The notes under the pieces: generated by a model
Told to the model about the DNA's origin: nothing
The model's input: the letters and a program-made list of their open reading frames with translations, nothing else
Databases searched by the model: none
Assembly (NCBI GenBank): GCA_029979565.1
Contig: JAPOHG010000009.1
Span: 1 to 48,421, forward strand
Length of the DNA stretch: 48,421 bases
Origin: a bacterium
GTDB lineage: Bacteria; Bacteroidota; Bacteroidia; Flavobacteriales_D; Sanyastnellaceae
Direction: 5' to 3'
Program-made: the position numbers and the translations under genes
Shown here: piece by piece, positions 10,603 to 19,440 of the stretch
Layout of the letters: each line of letters opens with the position of its first letter
Numbering within the stretch: the stretch's first letter is position 1

Positions 10603-13461
10603 TCAACGTTGGATGACCACCGGAGCAGAGACTACGGTGCCATCTCCCATTCCGATTCGGAGCGTGTACATGCCCATCGCCAAGTCCTGAACCTCGAGGG
10701 TCATCAGCACATCGACAACCGGCCAAGCTCGCACCACTTGACCGCGTATATCGACCAATTCCAATCGTTCGATGGCACGAACAACATCTTGCATGGAAAG
10801 GGTCAGGACATCTTGCACCGGGTTGGGAAACAACGCCAAGCCCAACATTTCAAATTCGCCAATGGCGTTCACCAACAAATCGATTTCCAATGCCACCTCT
10901 CCGCTGCACCCGCTGGTATCGGTTTCAGTAACGGTCACGAGGCCACTCCCGGTTGAAGACCAAAGTACGTCCACACTCAACAAACCAACCCCACTTAACT
11001 CGCCTTGAATGGAACCCCCGTTGACGGTCCATGCATACGTGTGTTCGGCATTGCCATCGTACGAGTAACTCTCGGTCGTCAAGTCGGTTGCGGTTTGAGC
11101 GCCGGTAATGGTGCCTTGCGCCACATAGAAACAGGAACCGTCATCCACATTGGCTGCAGCGTTGAAATTGCACGCAGCATCGTCTAAACAACCTGGCACA
11201 GGAGGCACACCAGTGCATTCGCAGTCATCGTTAAAAGCGTCCAAAACGGTTCCTTCATCGCCGTCGTCGCAGGGGTCACCCGTGCTATAACAACTGCCAT
11301 CATCGGCATTGGCTTCTTCGTAGAAATTGCACGCACCGGCATCGGTGCAACCCGGAACCACCGGCAAACAAAAGTTATGGGAAATGGCATCACCGTAATC
11401 CGGTTCGCCCATTGCAACGATGACCGCACCGTCACCTGAGGTAAAGACGTAATTCCCGTCCGCATCGCAAGATCCCCATTGGCTTCCAAACATCCCGTCG
11501 CCGTATTCGTCGGTGATCGTCAGCACGTGGCAGCCATTCACCAAACAGCCCTCCCATACCTCTTCCGCTTCTTCGGTTTGGTAGGTATCCGGTTCAACAC
11601 TGGCCAACACTTCACCTGCTTCACTCACAATCTCCCAACCCACCTCTTCCGGCCAGCAGTCGGTTGTAATGGTCAGGACTACATCGCTGCACGGAAACTC
11701 ACAACCACCGTTATCAATTGTAGCAGCTTCGTCATAATTCAAAGCATCCGGATCGGTGCACCCGGGCACCAGCGCACCGCAATCAGGCGTATCAAATGCG
11801 ATGGTATCGCTCACCAAAGTATCAAGTGAGAAGAAAACTTCATAGGGCGTGTTCGGCACCAAGCCGGTCAACAAAAGTGCAGAGCTGTTGCTCAAGCCTC
11901 CGTCCAACCCTTCTGTGAATTCACAGGTCCATCCTGCAGCTGCTGAATCCTTGTAGCATACAATGTCCGCTGCGCAGAGAAAATTGGAAAACGAGGCCTC
12001 CAAAGTCGCAACGGTCAGCACCGTATCTGCACCCACGTCGTAAACGCATTCGGCCGTGGCCGTGAACGATTCAATGGAACATTCAACCGGCCCGCATCCG
12101 GCCATGGCAAGGTTCACGGAGTTGGCCACATTCAAGCGGCCTCCAGTGGCCACTTCCGTGAGCAAGTTGGGCACAAGATCCACACCATCGTAAATGTATC
12201 CGAGCACCAAATCAGCTGCGCCTTGAGGGTTCACAATGGACAGTTCGGCCAAGTCGGGACAAGGAACGCTGTAAACGAGGGCAATCGCGCCAGCAACGCA
12301 CGGGCTGGCAAAAGAAGTCCCGCTGGTATTGCCGTAATTGCTCGAGCCACTGGGAAGGTAGACTTGTTCCCCGGGCGCTCCCAAGTCGATGCTCTGGACA
12401 CCATATGCACTGAATGTTCGAACGTCGTTGTTGTTCGTGGCCGTGACGGAGACCATGTAATCCGATGAACATCCGGTGGGCATGTCCCCCACATTGTCGA
12501 TGTTCCATGCTTGGTTGGCCGTGGCTCCACAATTCAAGATGCCCGAAGCGCCGAGTTCATCATAATACGCGCACCACGCCGGGTAGTTCTCCGGATTGGC
12601 TTGATCGATGCCCCACGAAGCGTTCGTCGCGACGACAAAAGCTCCTTCCGTCCCTCCGGAAGCATTGAAGATGTCCCGCAGCGTTTTGGGGTATTCGTAT
12701 GCTGCAATGACATTGCTCTCGGAGAGTCCATTGGCCATGTCCACTTGCATGATGTCGACATCCCAATTCACCCCTGCTCCACCGGTACCGTTATTGCCAG
12801 TGGCACCGATCATGCCACTGACCGAAGTTCCATGGCCACCCCCTGCGATGTTGTCGCTGTTGTTGCCCACGTTCCAACCGTTGTAATCGTCCACATAGCC
12901 GTTGTTGTCGTCATCGATTCCGTTGTCCGGCACTTCGCCTGGGTTGGTCCAGTGGTTATCGATGAGGTCTGTGTGGCTGTAATTGGAACCGCCCCCTTCC
13001 AATACGGCTACTACAACACGCGCACCGTTTCCAGCGACACCGCCCGTTGTAACATCCCACGCCAGGTCCGAATCGATATCATGATCACCGGATTCTACGT
13101 GATGCCACTGCTGGCCGAAGTTGGGGTCATTCGGGACCGTTTCCCGCTCCGATACCAGGTGATTCAACTGTGCGGCCCTGACATGCCGGTGCGACTTGAA
13201 CTTGCCCAAGGACTCGGCCCAATCGGCACCCGCCACATGGACCAAGTAAATGTTGGTCGACGGCGAAGGAACATCGATGACTTCAAAATCAATTCCCACT
13301 GCCAATTCCTCGAGTGCTTTATCAGCTTCAATCCCACCAGCCAACATGACCAAAACTTCATGCTCTACGAAAGGCGTTTCGTCTGCGGCGATCTGACTGA
13401 ATAGCGAGCTGTGTAGACAAAGCAAAGCAGCAAGCAATGCATGTTGGGGTTTCCAGAACAT
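10603..13461 (-). CDS. T9SS-secreted subtilisin-like (S8) protease with Glu at the catalytic Asp position
   Basis: A 952-residue secreted protein: signal peptide (1-23), inhibitor-like propeptide (about 30-105), S8 domain (about 145-410), Cys-rich middle, and a type A T9SS sorting domain (LFPNPVQDVLTL to the end). His210 (GGGHGTSVSG) and Ser383 (GTSFASP) are intact, and GATANQ supplies the oxyanion Asn. At the place of the catalytic Asp (usually V-[IV]-D-[TS]-G) the protein has VAVLEGGG, so Glu155 (codon 12997-12999) replaces Asp. Three GCxDxxAxN...GC units (GCTDPDALNYDEAATIDNGGC and two later) match those of the gene at 1-4490. The Met at 13461 gives the signal peptide; the frame opens slightly upstream. 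Reduced or altered protease activity is possible. Confidence 0.9.
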   Translation of the reverse strand: MFWKPQHALLAALLCLHSSLFSQIAADETPFVEHEVLVMLAGGIEADKALEELAVGIDFEVIDVPSPSTNIYLVHVAGADWAESLGKFKSHRHVRAAQLNHLVSERETVPNDPNFGQQWHHVESGDHDIDSDLAWDVTTGGVAGNGARVVVAVLEGGGSNYSHTDLIDNHWTNPGEVPDNGIDDDNNGYVDDYNGWNVGNNSDNIAGGGHGTSVSGMIGATGNNGTGGAGVNWDVDIMQVDMANGLSESNVIAAYEYPKTLRDIFNASGGTEGAFVVATNASWGIDQANPENYPAWCAYYDELGASGILNCGATANQAWNIDNVGDMPTGCSSDYMVSVTATNNNDVRTFSAYGVQSIDLGAPGEQVYLPSGSSNYGNTSGTSFASPCVAGAIALVYSVPCPDLAELSIVNPQGAADLVLGYIYDGVDLVPNLLTEVATGGRLNVANSVNLAMAGCGPVECSIESFTATAECVYDVGADTVLTVATLEASFSNFLCAADIVCYKDSAAAGWTCEFTEGLDGGLSNSSALLLTGLVPNTPYEVFFSLDTLVSDTIAFDTPDCGALVPGCTDPDALNYDEAATIDNGGCEFPCSDVVLTITTDCWPEEVGWEIVSEAGEVLASVEPDTYQTEEAEEVWEGCLVNGCHVLTITDEYGDGMFGSQWGSCDADGNYVFTSGDGAVIVAMGEPDYGDAISHNFCLPVVPGCTDAGACNFYEEANADDGSCYSTGDPCDDGDEGTVLDAFNDDCECTGVPPVPGCLDDAACNFNAAANVDDGSCFYVAQGTITGAQTATDLTTESYSYDGNAEHTYAWTVNGGSIQGELSGVGLLSVDVLWSSTGSGLVTVTETDTSGCSGEVALEIDLLVNAIGEFEMLGLALFPNPVQDVLTLSMQDVVRAIERLELVDIRGQVVRAWPVVDVLMTLEVQDLAMGMYTLRIGMGDGTVVSAPVVIQR

Positions 13462-13475
13462 GGTTTCAAAATTTC

Positions 13476-13487
13476 TGAGGTACCTCA
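13476..13487. promoter_or_regulatory. Perfect 12-bp palindrome, possible operator of the subtilase gene
   Basis: TGAGGTACCTCA is its own reverse complement. It overlaps by two bases the downstream edge of the subtilase -7 box, so it covers the expected transcription start, a typical place for a repressor site. It could also be chance. Confidence 0.35.
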
Positions 13488-13493
13488 AAGGTA
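13486..13493 (-). promoter_or_regulatory. Candidate -7 box of the subtilase gene
   Basis: Minus strand TACCTTTG matches TAnnTTTG exactly, 24 bases before the ATG at 13461. No properly spaced TTG is seen upstream. Confidence 0.45.
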
Positions 13494-13575
13494 TTACCAA
13501 GCCTAGGAATTTGGTGGACCGAAATGCAACATCCGCCCCTCCTCATCCGTAGGTAGAGCAAAGTATAGTTTGACC

Positions 13576-15255
13576 ATGTGCTCGATAACAGCAATTTTGA
13601 ATTCCAATTCGCCAGTGGATGAGCTCCGGGCGGCAGCGCTTTCTATTTCCAAAAGGCAACGGCACCGGGGCCCGGATTGGTCCGGCGTTTTCCAACACGA
13701 ACGCGCAGTGCTCGCTCACGAACGGTTGGCGATTGTGGATGTAACGAGTGGAGCCCAACCTTTGCTCGATCCGGATTCCGGAACCGCACTTGCCGTAAAC
13801 GGCGAGATTTACAACCACAAACAGCTTCGAGCCCAAACGACTTCATTCCCCTACCAAACCGGGAGCGATTGCGAGGTCATCCTCGCCCTTTACCGGGAAC
13901 ACGGTCGCGACTTGGCCCACCACTTAGAAGGCATGTTCGCCTTCGTCCTGTATGATGTTGAAAAAGATGCGTGGTTGATCGGTCGGGATCCGATTGGAAT
14001 CATCCCTTTGTACTTCGGCCATACCGCCGACGGTGCTTTGATGGTTGCATCGGAAATGAAGGGCATCGAACCCTTGTGCGAGGACGTAAGTGAATTCCCG
14101 CCCGGGCACACTTGGTCTTCAGAAGATGCCGTACCAAAGCAGTATTACAACGAGGCTTGGATGGATTGGGAAACCGCTCCAAAGCAAGACTACAAGAAAG
14201 AAGAATTGCGCACTGCCCTGGAACAAAGCGTCAAGTCGCATTTGATGGGCGACGTGCCGTACGGCCTCCTCATCAGCGGTGGACTCGACTCTTCTGTCAT
14301 TGCAGCCGTTGCGAAGAACTTCTCGCAAAAGCGCGTAGACGACGAGGACAATTCCGACGCGTGGTGGCCCCAAGTGCACAGCTTTAGCATCGGCCTAGAG
14401 GGCAGCCCGGATGTCGCCGCCGCACAAAAAGTGGCTGACCACATTGGCACGATTCACCACCCCCTGGTCTTCACCATTCAAGAAGGCCTCGACGCCCTCG
14501 AAGATGTTATCAAACACATTGAAACGTACGACGTCACCACCATTCGGGCCTCCACGCCCATGTACTTGATGGCGCGCCAGATCAAAGCCATGGGCATCAA
14601 GATGGTCCTCAGTGGCGAAGGCGCAGACGAGCTGTTTGGCGGCTACTTGTACTTCCACATGGCTCCTGACGCCAAGGAATTCCATGAGGAATCCGTGCGC
14701 AAAGTTTTGGCTTTGAATAAGTACGATTGCTCACGGGCCAACAAATCCATGATGGCGTGGGGCATTGAGACGCGCGTGCCTTTCTTGCACAAGCCGTTTG
14801 TCAACTACGCGATGAACCTGGACCCGGCTGCGAAAATGGGCGGCAACGGTAAAATCGAGAAACACATCATCCGCGAATCGTTCGAGGGGCTCATTCCCGA
14901 TGAAGTCCTTTGGCGACAGAAGGAGCAGTTCTCCGACGGTGTAGGCTACGGCTGGATCGATGGGTTGAAAGACCACGCAGAACGCCTGATCAGCGATGAA
15001 GAAATGGAACGGGCTGCGGTTCGTTTTCCGATCAATCCACCTGCTACCAAGGAGGGTTACTTCTACCGCACCATTTTTGAAAAGCACTTTCCGACAGCAG
15101 CAGCGGCGAATTCTGTGCCGGGCGGCAAGTCTGTCGCCTGCTCAACGGAGAAGGCACTGGAATGGAATGAAAGCCTCAAAAATGTGGTGGATCCTTCCGG
15201 CAGGGCCGTCACCAATGTGCACAACTCCGGCTACTCTGCAGAAGCGGATTCTTGA
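13576..15255 (+). CDS. asnB: Asparagine synthetase B (glutamine-hydrolysing)
   Basis: A 559-residue enzyme making asparagine from aspartate, glutamine and ATP in the cytoplasm. The start is the ATG at 13576, so that Cys2 (MCSITAIL), the nucleophile of the class II glutaminase domain, is exposed after Met removal; the in-frame TTG upstream would bury it. The glutaminase domain covers about 1-200, with RHRGPD and NGEIYNH motifs. The synthetase domain has the ATP pyrophosphate loop SGGLDSS and the SGEGADELFGGY motif. Length matches E. coli AsnB. The 3' end overlaps the convergent terC-like gene by 25 bases. A TATAGTTTG element lies only three bases before the ATG. Confidence 0.96.
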   Translation: MCSITAILNSNSPVDELRAAALSISKRQRHRGPDWSGVFQHERAVLAHERLAIVDVTSGAQPLLDPDSGTALAVNGEIYNHKQLRAQTTSFPYQTGSDCEVILALYREHGRDLAHHLEGMFAFVLYDVEKDAWLIGRDPIGIIPLYFGHTADGALMVASEMKGIEPLCEDVSEFPPGHTWSSEDAVPKQYYNEAWMDWETAPKQDYKKEELRTALEQSVKSHLMGDVPYGLLISGGLDSSVIAAVAKNFSQKRVDDEDNSDAWWPQVHSFSIGLEGSPDVAAAQKVADHIGTIHHPLVFTIQEGLDALEDVIKHIETYDVTTIRASTPMYLMARQIKAMGIKMVLSGEGADELFGGYLYFHMAPDAKEFHEESVRKVLALNKYDCSRANKSMMAWGIETRVPFLHKPFVNYAMNLDPAAKMGGNGKIEKHIIRESFEGLIPDEVLWRQKEQFSDGVGYGWIDGLKDHAERLISDEEMERAAVRFPINPPATKEGYFYRTIFEKHFPTAAAANSVPGGKSVACSTEKALEWNESLKNVVDPSGRAVTNVHNSGYSAEADS

Positions 15256-16001
15256 GCCTTGGCCAAGCGTTTTTGATAGCGCGATTGGACAAGGTCCACG
15301 AGGATGAGGACAGAAACAGCGAAATAAAAGGTGGTCTTGTTGAGGGCATGCACCTCGCCGCCGAACAAGGTCAAGTGAGCCAAGTGACCACCTTCAGAAA
15401 GCAACATCACCCCAACCAGCAACAAAATGAACAAACCGAGCACTTCGTAGGCTCGGTTTTTCTTTAGAAATGCCGCCACCCGGTTGGCAAGCAACAGCAT
15501 CACCACGCCGCTCAGTAGGATGCTGACCACCATGACCGCCATGTTGTCGGTCAATGCAATGGCCGTTAAAACACTATCGAAGGAAAACACGGCGTTCATA
15601 AGCACCAAGGCCACGATGGCCGAGCGAGCCGACTTGGGTGTGGTCGCCTCAGCGTGTGCGCTTAAATCACCGGCAAGCATGTGCCAAACTTCTTTGACAG
15701 CCGTGTAGACGATGAATCCGCCACCGACCATGGCGATGATGCTGTGGCCGTTAAACGATGCTTCGAACACCCCTTCCCAATTCACCGTAGCGAAGGGCTT
15801 TTGGAACCACTGAATCAATTGAACCAGCAGCAGCAGCAACGCCACCCGCATCACCACGGCTCCAAGGATTCCAATTCGCTGAACCCGAGTTCGTTCCGAT
15901 GATTCCACTCGACCGGATTCGATGGCGATATAGAGCAGATTATCGATGCCCAATACCGCTTCGAGGGCCACCAGCATGATGAGGCTGATCAACCAATCCA
16001 T
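15231..16001 (-). CDS. TerC family integral membrane protein
   Basis: A 256-residue protein with about seven transmembrane helices. It shows the TerC signatures EAVLGIDNLLYIAI near the N-terminus and NAVFSFDSVLTAIAL in the middle, whose Asp residues in the membrane are typical of the family. TerC proteins are linked to tellurite resistance and, in several bacteria, to manganese export or metal loading of exported enzymes. The start is six bases after the stop of the nitroreductase gene, so it is the last gene of that run. The specific ion is unknown. Confidence 0.9.
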   Translation of the reverse strand: MDWLISLIMLVALEAVLGIDNLLYIAIESGRVESSERTRVQRIGILGAVVMRVALLLLLVQLIQWFQKPFATVNWEGVFEASFNGHSIIAMVGGGFIVYTAVKEVWHMLAGDLSAHAEATTPKSARSAIVALVLMNAVFSFDSVLTAIALTDNMAVMVVSILLSGVVMLLLANRVAAFLKKNRAYEVLGLFILLLVGVMLLSEGGHLAHLTLFGGEVHALNKTTFYFAVSVLILVDLVQSRYQKRLAKAQESASAE

Positions 16002-16007
16002 GGCTTG

Positions 16008-16787
16008 CTAGTGTTCATGAATAAAGTCTTCTTGCGGAAACCTGAACCGCTCGTTGTAGATGCCACCCTCGGCGCGTTTCCCCATGGAAATGGCCATGGT
16101 AATTCCGGCGCGACGGGGCAAATCGAGAAGCTGTTTCACTCGTTTCGAATCCAACCCTTCCATGGGACAAGAATCAAAGCCTTCTGCCCGCGCCGCCAAC
16201 ATAAAGGTCTGGCACGCCAAGGCGGTCGTCTTGTGGGCCCAGACGTCCATGTGCGCCAGGCTGATGGGCTCGCGCGGGGTGGGCTGCCCCCAGCCCCGGA
16301 CGGTAAACCAGATCCATTTGAACGGACGGAACACGCCAAAGGGCCCTTGGTTATAGACCAGCTTGGTAATTTTCTCGAAGTACTGGAAGGCTTTTTCGGG
16401 GGTCTTGGGATTGGATCGCAGGTGCGCAATCATCCGGTCGTTGTTGCGGCGCCATAAATCTGGTCGGGCCACAAACACAAACAGCTCCTGTGCCGTGGTT
16501 GCCGCGGGTTGACCCAAGCAATACTGGGCCAGTTGTGCTTTTTTCTCAGCGGAGCGCACCCAGTGGATTTCCCAAACTTGAAGATTGGAGGAATTGGGGG
16601 CTTTCAATGCCGCATCCATCGCCCTTCGCACTGCCTCCTCTGGCACGGGATTGTCCGCATAAATCCGAACGCTGCGCCGGGAATCCACCACGTCATAAAA
16701 TGCCCCTGCATCGGTAGCAGGAGCTTCCAAGACCTGGCGTTTGGACGCCTTGGCTGCTGAAGAGTCGAATACCTTGACCTTTACCAT
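16008..16787 (-). CDS. Nitroreductase family flavoprotein
   Basis: A 259-residue FMN-dependent oxidoreductase fold. The N-terminal SRRSVRIYADNPVP block with following APNSSNLQ is the FMN-phosphate and active-site region, and AISMGKRAEG near the end is the second flavin-binding block. Family members reduce quinones, nitro compounds or iodotyrosine-like substrates; the substrate here cannot be told. It sits nine bases downstream of deoA and six upstream of the terC-like gene, so it is probably co-transcribed with the nucleoside salvage genes. Confidence 0.88.
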   Translation of the reverse strand: MVKVKVFDSSAAKASKRQVLEAPATDAGAFYDVVDSRRSVRIYADNPVPEEAVRRAMDAALKAPNSSNLQVWEIHWVRSAEKKAQLAQYCLGQPAATTAQELFVFVARPDLWRRNNDRMIAHLRSNPKTPEKAFQYFEKITKLVYNQGPFGVFRPFKWIWFTVRGWGQPTPREPISLAHMDVWAHKTTALACQTFMLAARAEGFDSCPMEGLDSKRVKQLLDLPRRAGITMAISMGKRAEGGIYNERFRFPQEDFIHEH

Positions 16788-16796
16788 GCCACAAAC

Positions 16797-18125
16797 TTAG
16801 GCGGTGCGGTGTTCGATGACAACGGGTTCTGCTGTCGTTTGCGCTTTTTCTGAAAAGTGGACGGCGTTCCGGATGCGGTGCGCCGCTCGCTCATAATCGG
16901 CCTCGTTTCGCGCATGGATGACGGCCAACGGCGCTTCGGCATCGGCCACCGAATCCAGACGCATCCACCCCGTGCATCCAACGGCGTGATCAATGGATTG
17001 ACCCGCACGGGTCCTTCCACCGCCCAAATCCACAACCGCCAAACCGAGTTGGCGGGTATCCACGCTCGAGACGGCTTTACCCCAATTTTCTTCGGCAGCC
17101 ATCACCGGACGAACAACGGGAGCATTCGATAGGTGGTTCGGATTGGACAGCAAATCCACAGGTCCTCCCATGGCCGCCATGGACTGGGCGAAGCGTTCTG
17201 CAGCCGTGCCGTTGGCGAGCACCCGGTCGACGGCCATTGCCCCTTCGTTCGCGGAGGCAAACAATCCGGAAAGGCAGCCGTTTCGAATGGCCAAAGCCTT
17301 CGTCACTTCATGCAGCCTTCCCGCCGTGATTTCACCCCGCAACAAACGCATGGCCTCTTTCACCTCGAGTCCGTTACCGGCGGCATCTGCCAACGGCTGG
17401 TTCATATCCGTAAGCAACGCTTCGGTGGGCATCCCTGCTTGGGTTCCCACGGCACATAGCGAATCCGACAACTCCCGCGCAACTGTCAAGTCCGTCATGA
17501 ATGCGCCGTTCCCGACCTTGATGTCCATCACCAACGATCCGAGGCCCGCCGCTAGTTTCTTCGATAAGATGCTGGCCGTGATCAATCCGTACTGCTCCAC
17601 CGTCGCCGTCACATCGCGGGTCGCGTACATTCGACGATCGGCCGGCGCAAAGTCATCTGTTTGGCCGGCGATGGCGAATCCACACCGCTCGACTGCTTGG
17701 CGAAAGGTCGACTCGTCTGGAGCGGTGTTGTAGCCCGGAATGGACTCCAGCTTATCAATCGTTCCCCCTGTGTGCGCCAATCCCCGACCGGCAATCATGG
17801 GTACGAACCCGCCGCAAGCAGCCAAAATCGGGGCCAGTACGAATGATACCGTATCGCCTACGCCTCCTGTCGAGTGCTTGTCCAAAATCGGACCTCCCAA
17901 CCGTTCGGCGTCCCAATCCAAGACTTTGCCCGAATCGCGCATGGCCAACGTAAGGTCCGTGCGTTCACGGTACGAGATGTCCTGAAAAATAGAGGCCATG
18001 GCAAAGGCCGCGATTTGCGCATCCGTCACTTCACCCGCTGTCACACCTTGAATAAAGCATTGAATCTCGGCTGTGCTCAATGCGTGCCCATCCCGCTTTT
18101 TTCGTATGATTTCAGGAATCAACAT
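16797..18125 (-). CDS. deoA: Thymidine phosphorylase
   Basis: A 442-residue enzyme that splits thymidine (and deoxyuridine) with phosphate into base and deoxyribose-1-phosphate. It has the family signature AGRGLAHTGGTIDKLE and the phosphate-binding DKHSTGGVGD. Length is within two residues of E. coli DeoA. Domain order is as usual: small helical domain, alpha/beta domain, C-terminal domain. It follows the nucleoside transporter by 17 bases and shares the run with cytidine deaminase, which together give uptake, deamination and phosphorolysis of pyrimidine nucleosides. Confidence 0.95.
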   Translation of the reverse strand: MLIPEIIRKKRDGHALSTAEIQCFIQGVTAGEVTDAQIAAFAMASIFQDISYRERTDLTLAMRDSGKVLDWDAERLGGPILDKHSTGGVGDTVSFVLAPILAACGGFVPMIAGRGLAHTGGTIDKLESIPGYNTAPDESTFRQAVERCGFAIAGQTDDFAPADRRMYATRDVTATVEQYGLITASILSKKLAAGLGSLVMDIKVGNGAFMTDLTVARELSDSLCAVGTQAGMPTEALLTDMNQPLADAAGNGLEVKEAMRLLRGEITAGRLHEVTKALAIRNGCLSGLFASANEGAMAVDRVLANGTAAERFAQSMAAMGGPVDLLSNPNHLSNAPVVRPVMAAEENWGKAVSSVDTRQLGLAVVDLGGGRTRAGQSIDHAVGCTGWMRLDSVADAEAPLAVIHARNEADYERAAHRIRNAVHFSEKAQTTAEPVVIEHRTA

Positions 18126-18142
18126 GGCAAATACCGCTCAGT

Positions 18143-19405
18143 TTACAGCGACAAGAAGAGTCCGGCAATGGTCGCCGACATGAGGTTGGACAAGGTCGCC
18201 GCGAGCACCGCCTTCAATCCAAAACGCGCAATGTCTTGTCGTCGCGACGGCGCCAATGACCCCAGGCCCCCAAGCAAAATAGCAATCGATGAGAGGTTGG
18301 CAAATCCGCAGAGCGCAAAGGAAACAATTGCCTTGGTTTTTTCACTCAAAATCACCTCAGCGCCTTCTGCCAAATAAGGAGCAAAATTCAAGTAAGCCAC
18401 AAACTCATTGACGATGAGTTTCTGACCGATGAATGAACCGGCCACGATGGCCTCACTCCAGGGTACGCCGATCAAAAATGCCAGCGGTGCAAAGACATAA
18501 CCCAGGATCAATTCAAGTGTCAACTCCGGGTGATTGAACCACCCTCCGATGCCGCTGAATAATCCGTTCACGAGCGCAATCAACCCCACAAAAGCCAGCA
18601 ACATGGCACCAACATTCATGGCCAGTTTAAGTCCCGACGCGGCGCCATTGGCTGCTGCGTCGATGACGTTGACAGATTGGCCATCCAACTCTTCGTTCAT
18701 CTCCTGTTTCGTAAGGGCCTCCTTCGGGGCCTCTGTTTCTGGGTAGATAAGTTTGGCGAACAACAAACCGCCCGGGGCGGCCATGAACGAAGCGGCAATC
18801 AGGTATTCCAGCGGCACCCCGAGGGACGCATATCCAGCCAATACCGATCCTGCGACCGACGCCAAACCTCCCACCATCACAGCGAAGAGCTCAGAAGAGG
18901 TCATGTTCTTGATGAAGGGCCGCACGACAAGCGGCGCTTCCGTTTGCCCAACGAAGATGTTTGCAGTAGCGGAAAGGGACTCCGCACGAGACGTGCCCAA
19001 AGCTCGCCGCAATCCGCCCCCAAGCACGTTGATGACCCACTGCATGATGCCGATGTGGTAGAGCACGGCAATCAAGGAAGAAAAGAAAATAATGACCGGT
19101 AAGACCCGAACGGCGAACACAAAACCGGACCCTCCGAACAGTTCGAACATCTGGTCCGAATTCAAGCCGCCAAAAATAAAGGTGATGCCGTCGTTTCCAT
19201 AATCAATCACCCGCTGCACCCCTTGGGATATGGAAATAAGCAGCGACTTTCCGAAGGGGAAATACAATACGAATGCCCCAAAAAACAATTGAATTCCGAA
19301 AGCACCCAGTACAGTGCGCAATTGTATGGCTTTTCGGTTGTGCGAGGCAGCGAAAGCGATGCCAACCAGCACCACCATACCCACGAGACTCATCATCACT
19401 GTCAT
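18143..19405 (-). CDS. Concentrative nucleoside transporter (CNT/NupC family)
   Basis: A 420-residue inner membrane protein of the CNT family, which imports nucleosides with H+ or Na+. The motifs [13 protein letters not shown] and [16 protein letters not shown] are the two substrate-binding blocks of the family, and the two re-entrant hairpins and long helices are evident from hydrophobicity. The Met at 19405 is preferred; another in-frame Met lies at 19426. It stands between the unidentified outer-membrane-like protein and deoA, which supports pyrimidine nucleoside transport. Confidence 0.94.
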   Translation of the reverse strand: MTVMMSLVGMVVLVGIAFAASHNRKAIQLRTVLGAFGIQLFFGAFVLYFPFGKSLLISISQGVQRVIDYGNDGITFIFGGLNSDQMFELFGGSGFVFAVRVLPVIIFFSSLIAVLYHIGIMQWVINVLGGGLRRALGTSRAESLSATANIFVGQTEAPLVVRPFIKNMTSSELFAVMVGGLASVAGSVLAGYASLGVPLEYLIAASFMAAPGGLLFAKLIYPETEAPKEALTKQEMNEELDGQSVNVIDAAANGAASGLKLAMNVGAMLLAFVGLIALVNGLFSGIGGWFNHPELTLELILGYVFAPLAFLIGVPWSEAIVAGSFIGQKLIVNEFVAYLNFAPYLAEGAEVILSEKTKAIVSFALCGFANLSSIAILLGGLGSLAPSRRQDIARFGLKAVLAATLSNLMSATIAGLFLSL

Positions 19406-19440
19406 GGCAACGAATCTACAATGCATCCGAAGAATGTCAG

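Noticed and set aside
12511-13404. 297-codon plus-strand frame opposite the subtilase
   Set aside because: Antisense to the protease motifs, no recognisable features.
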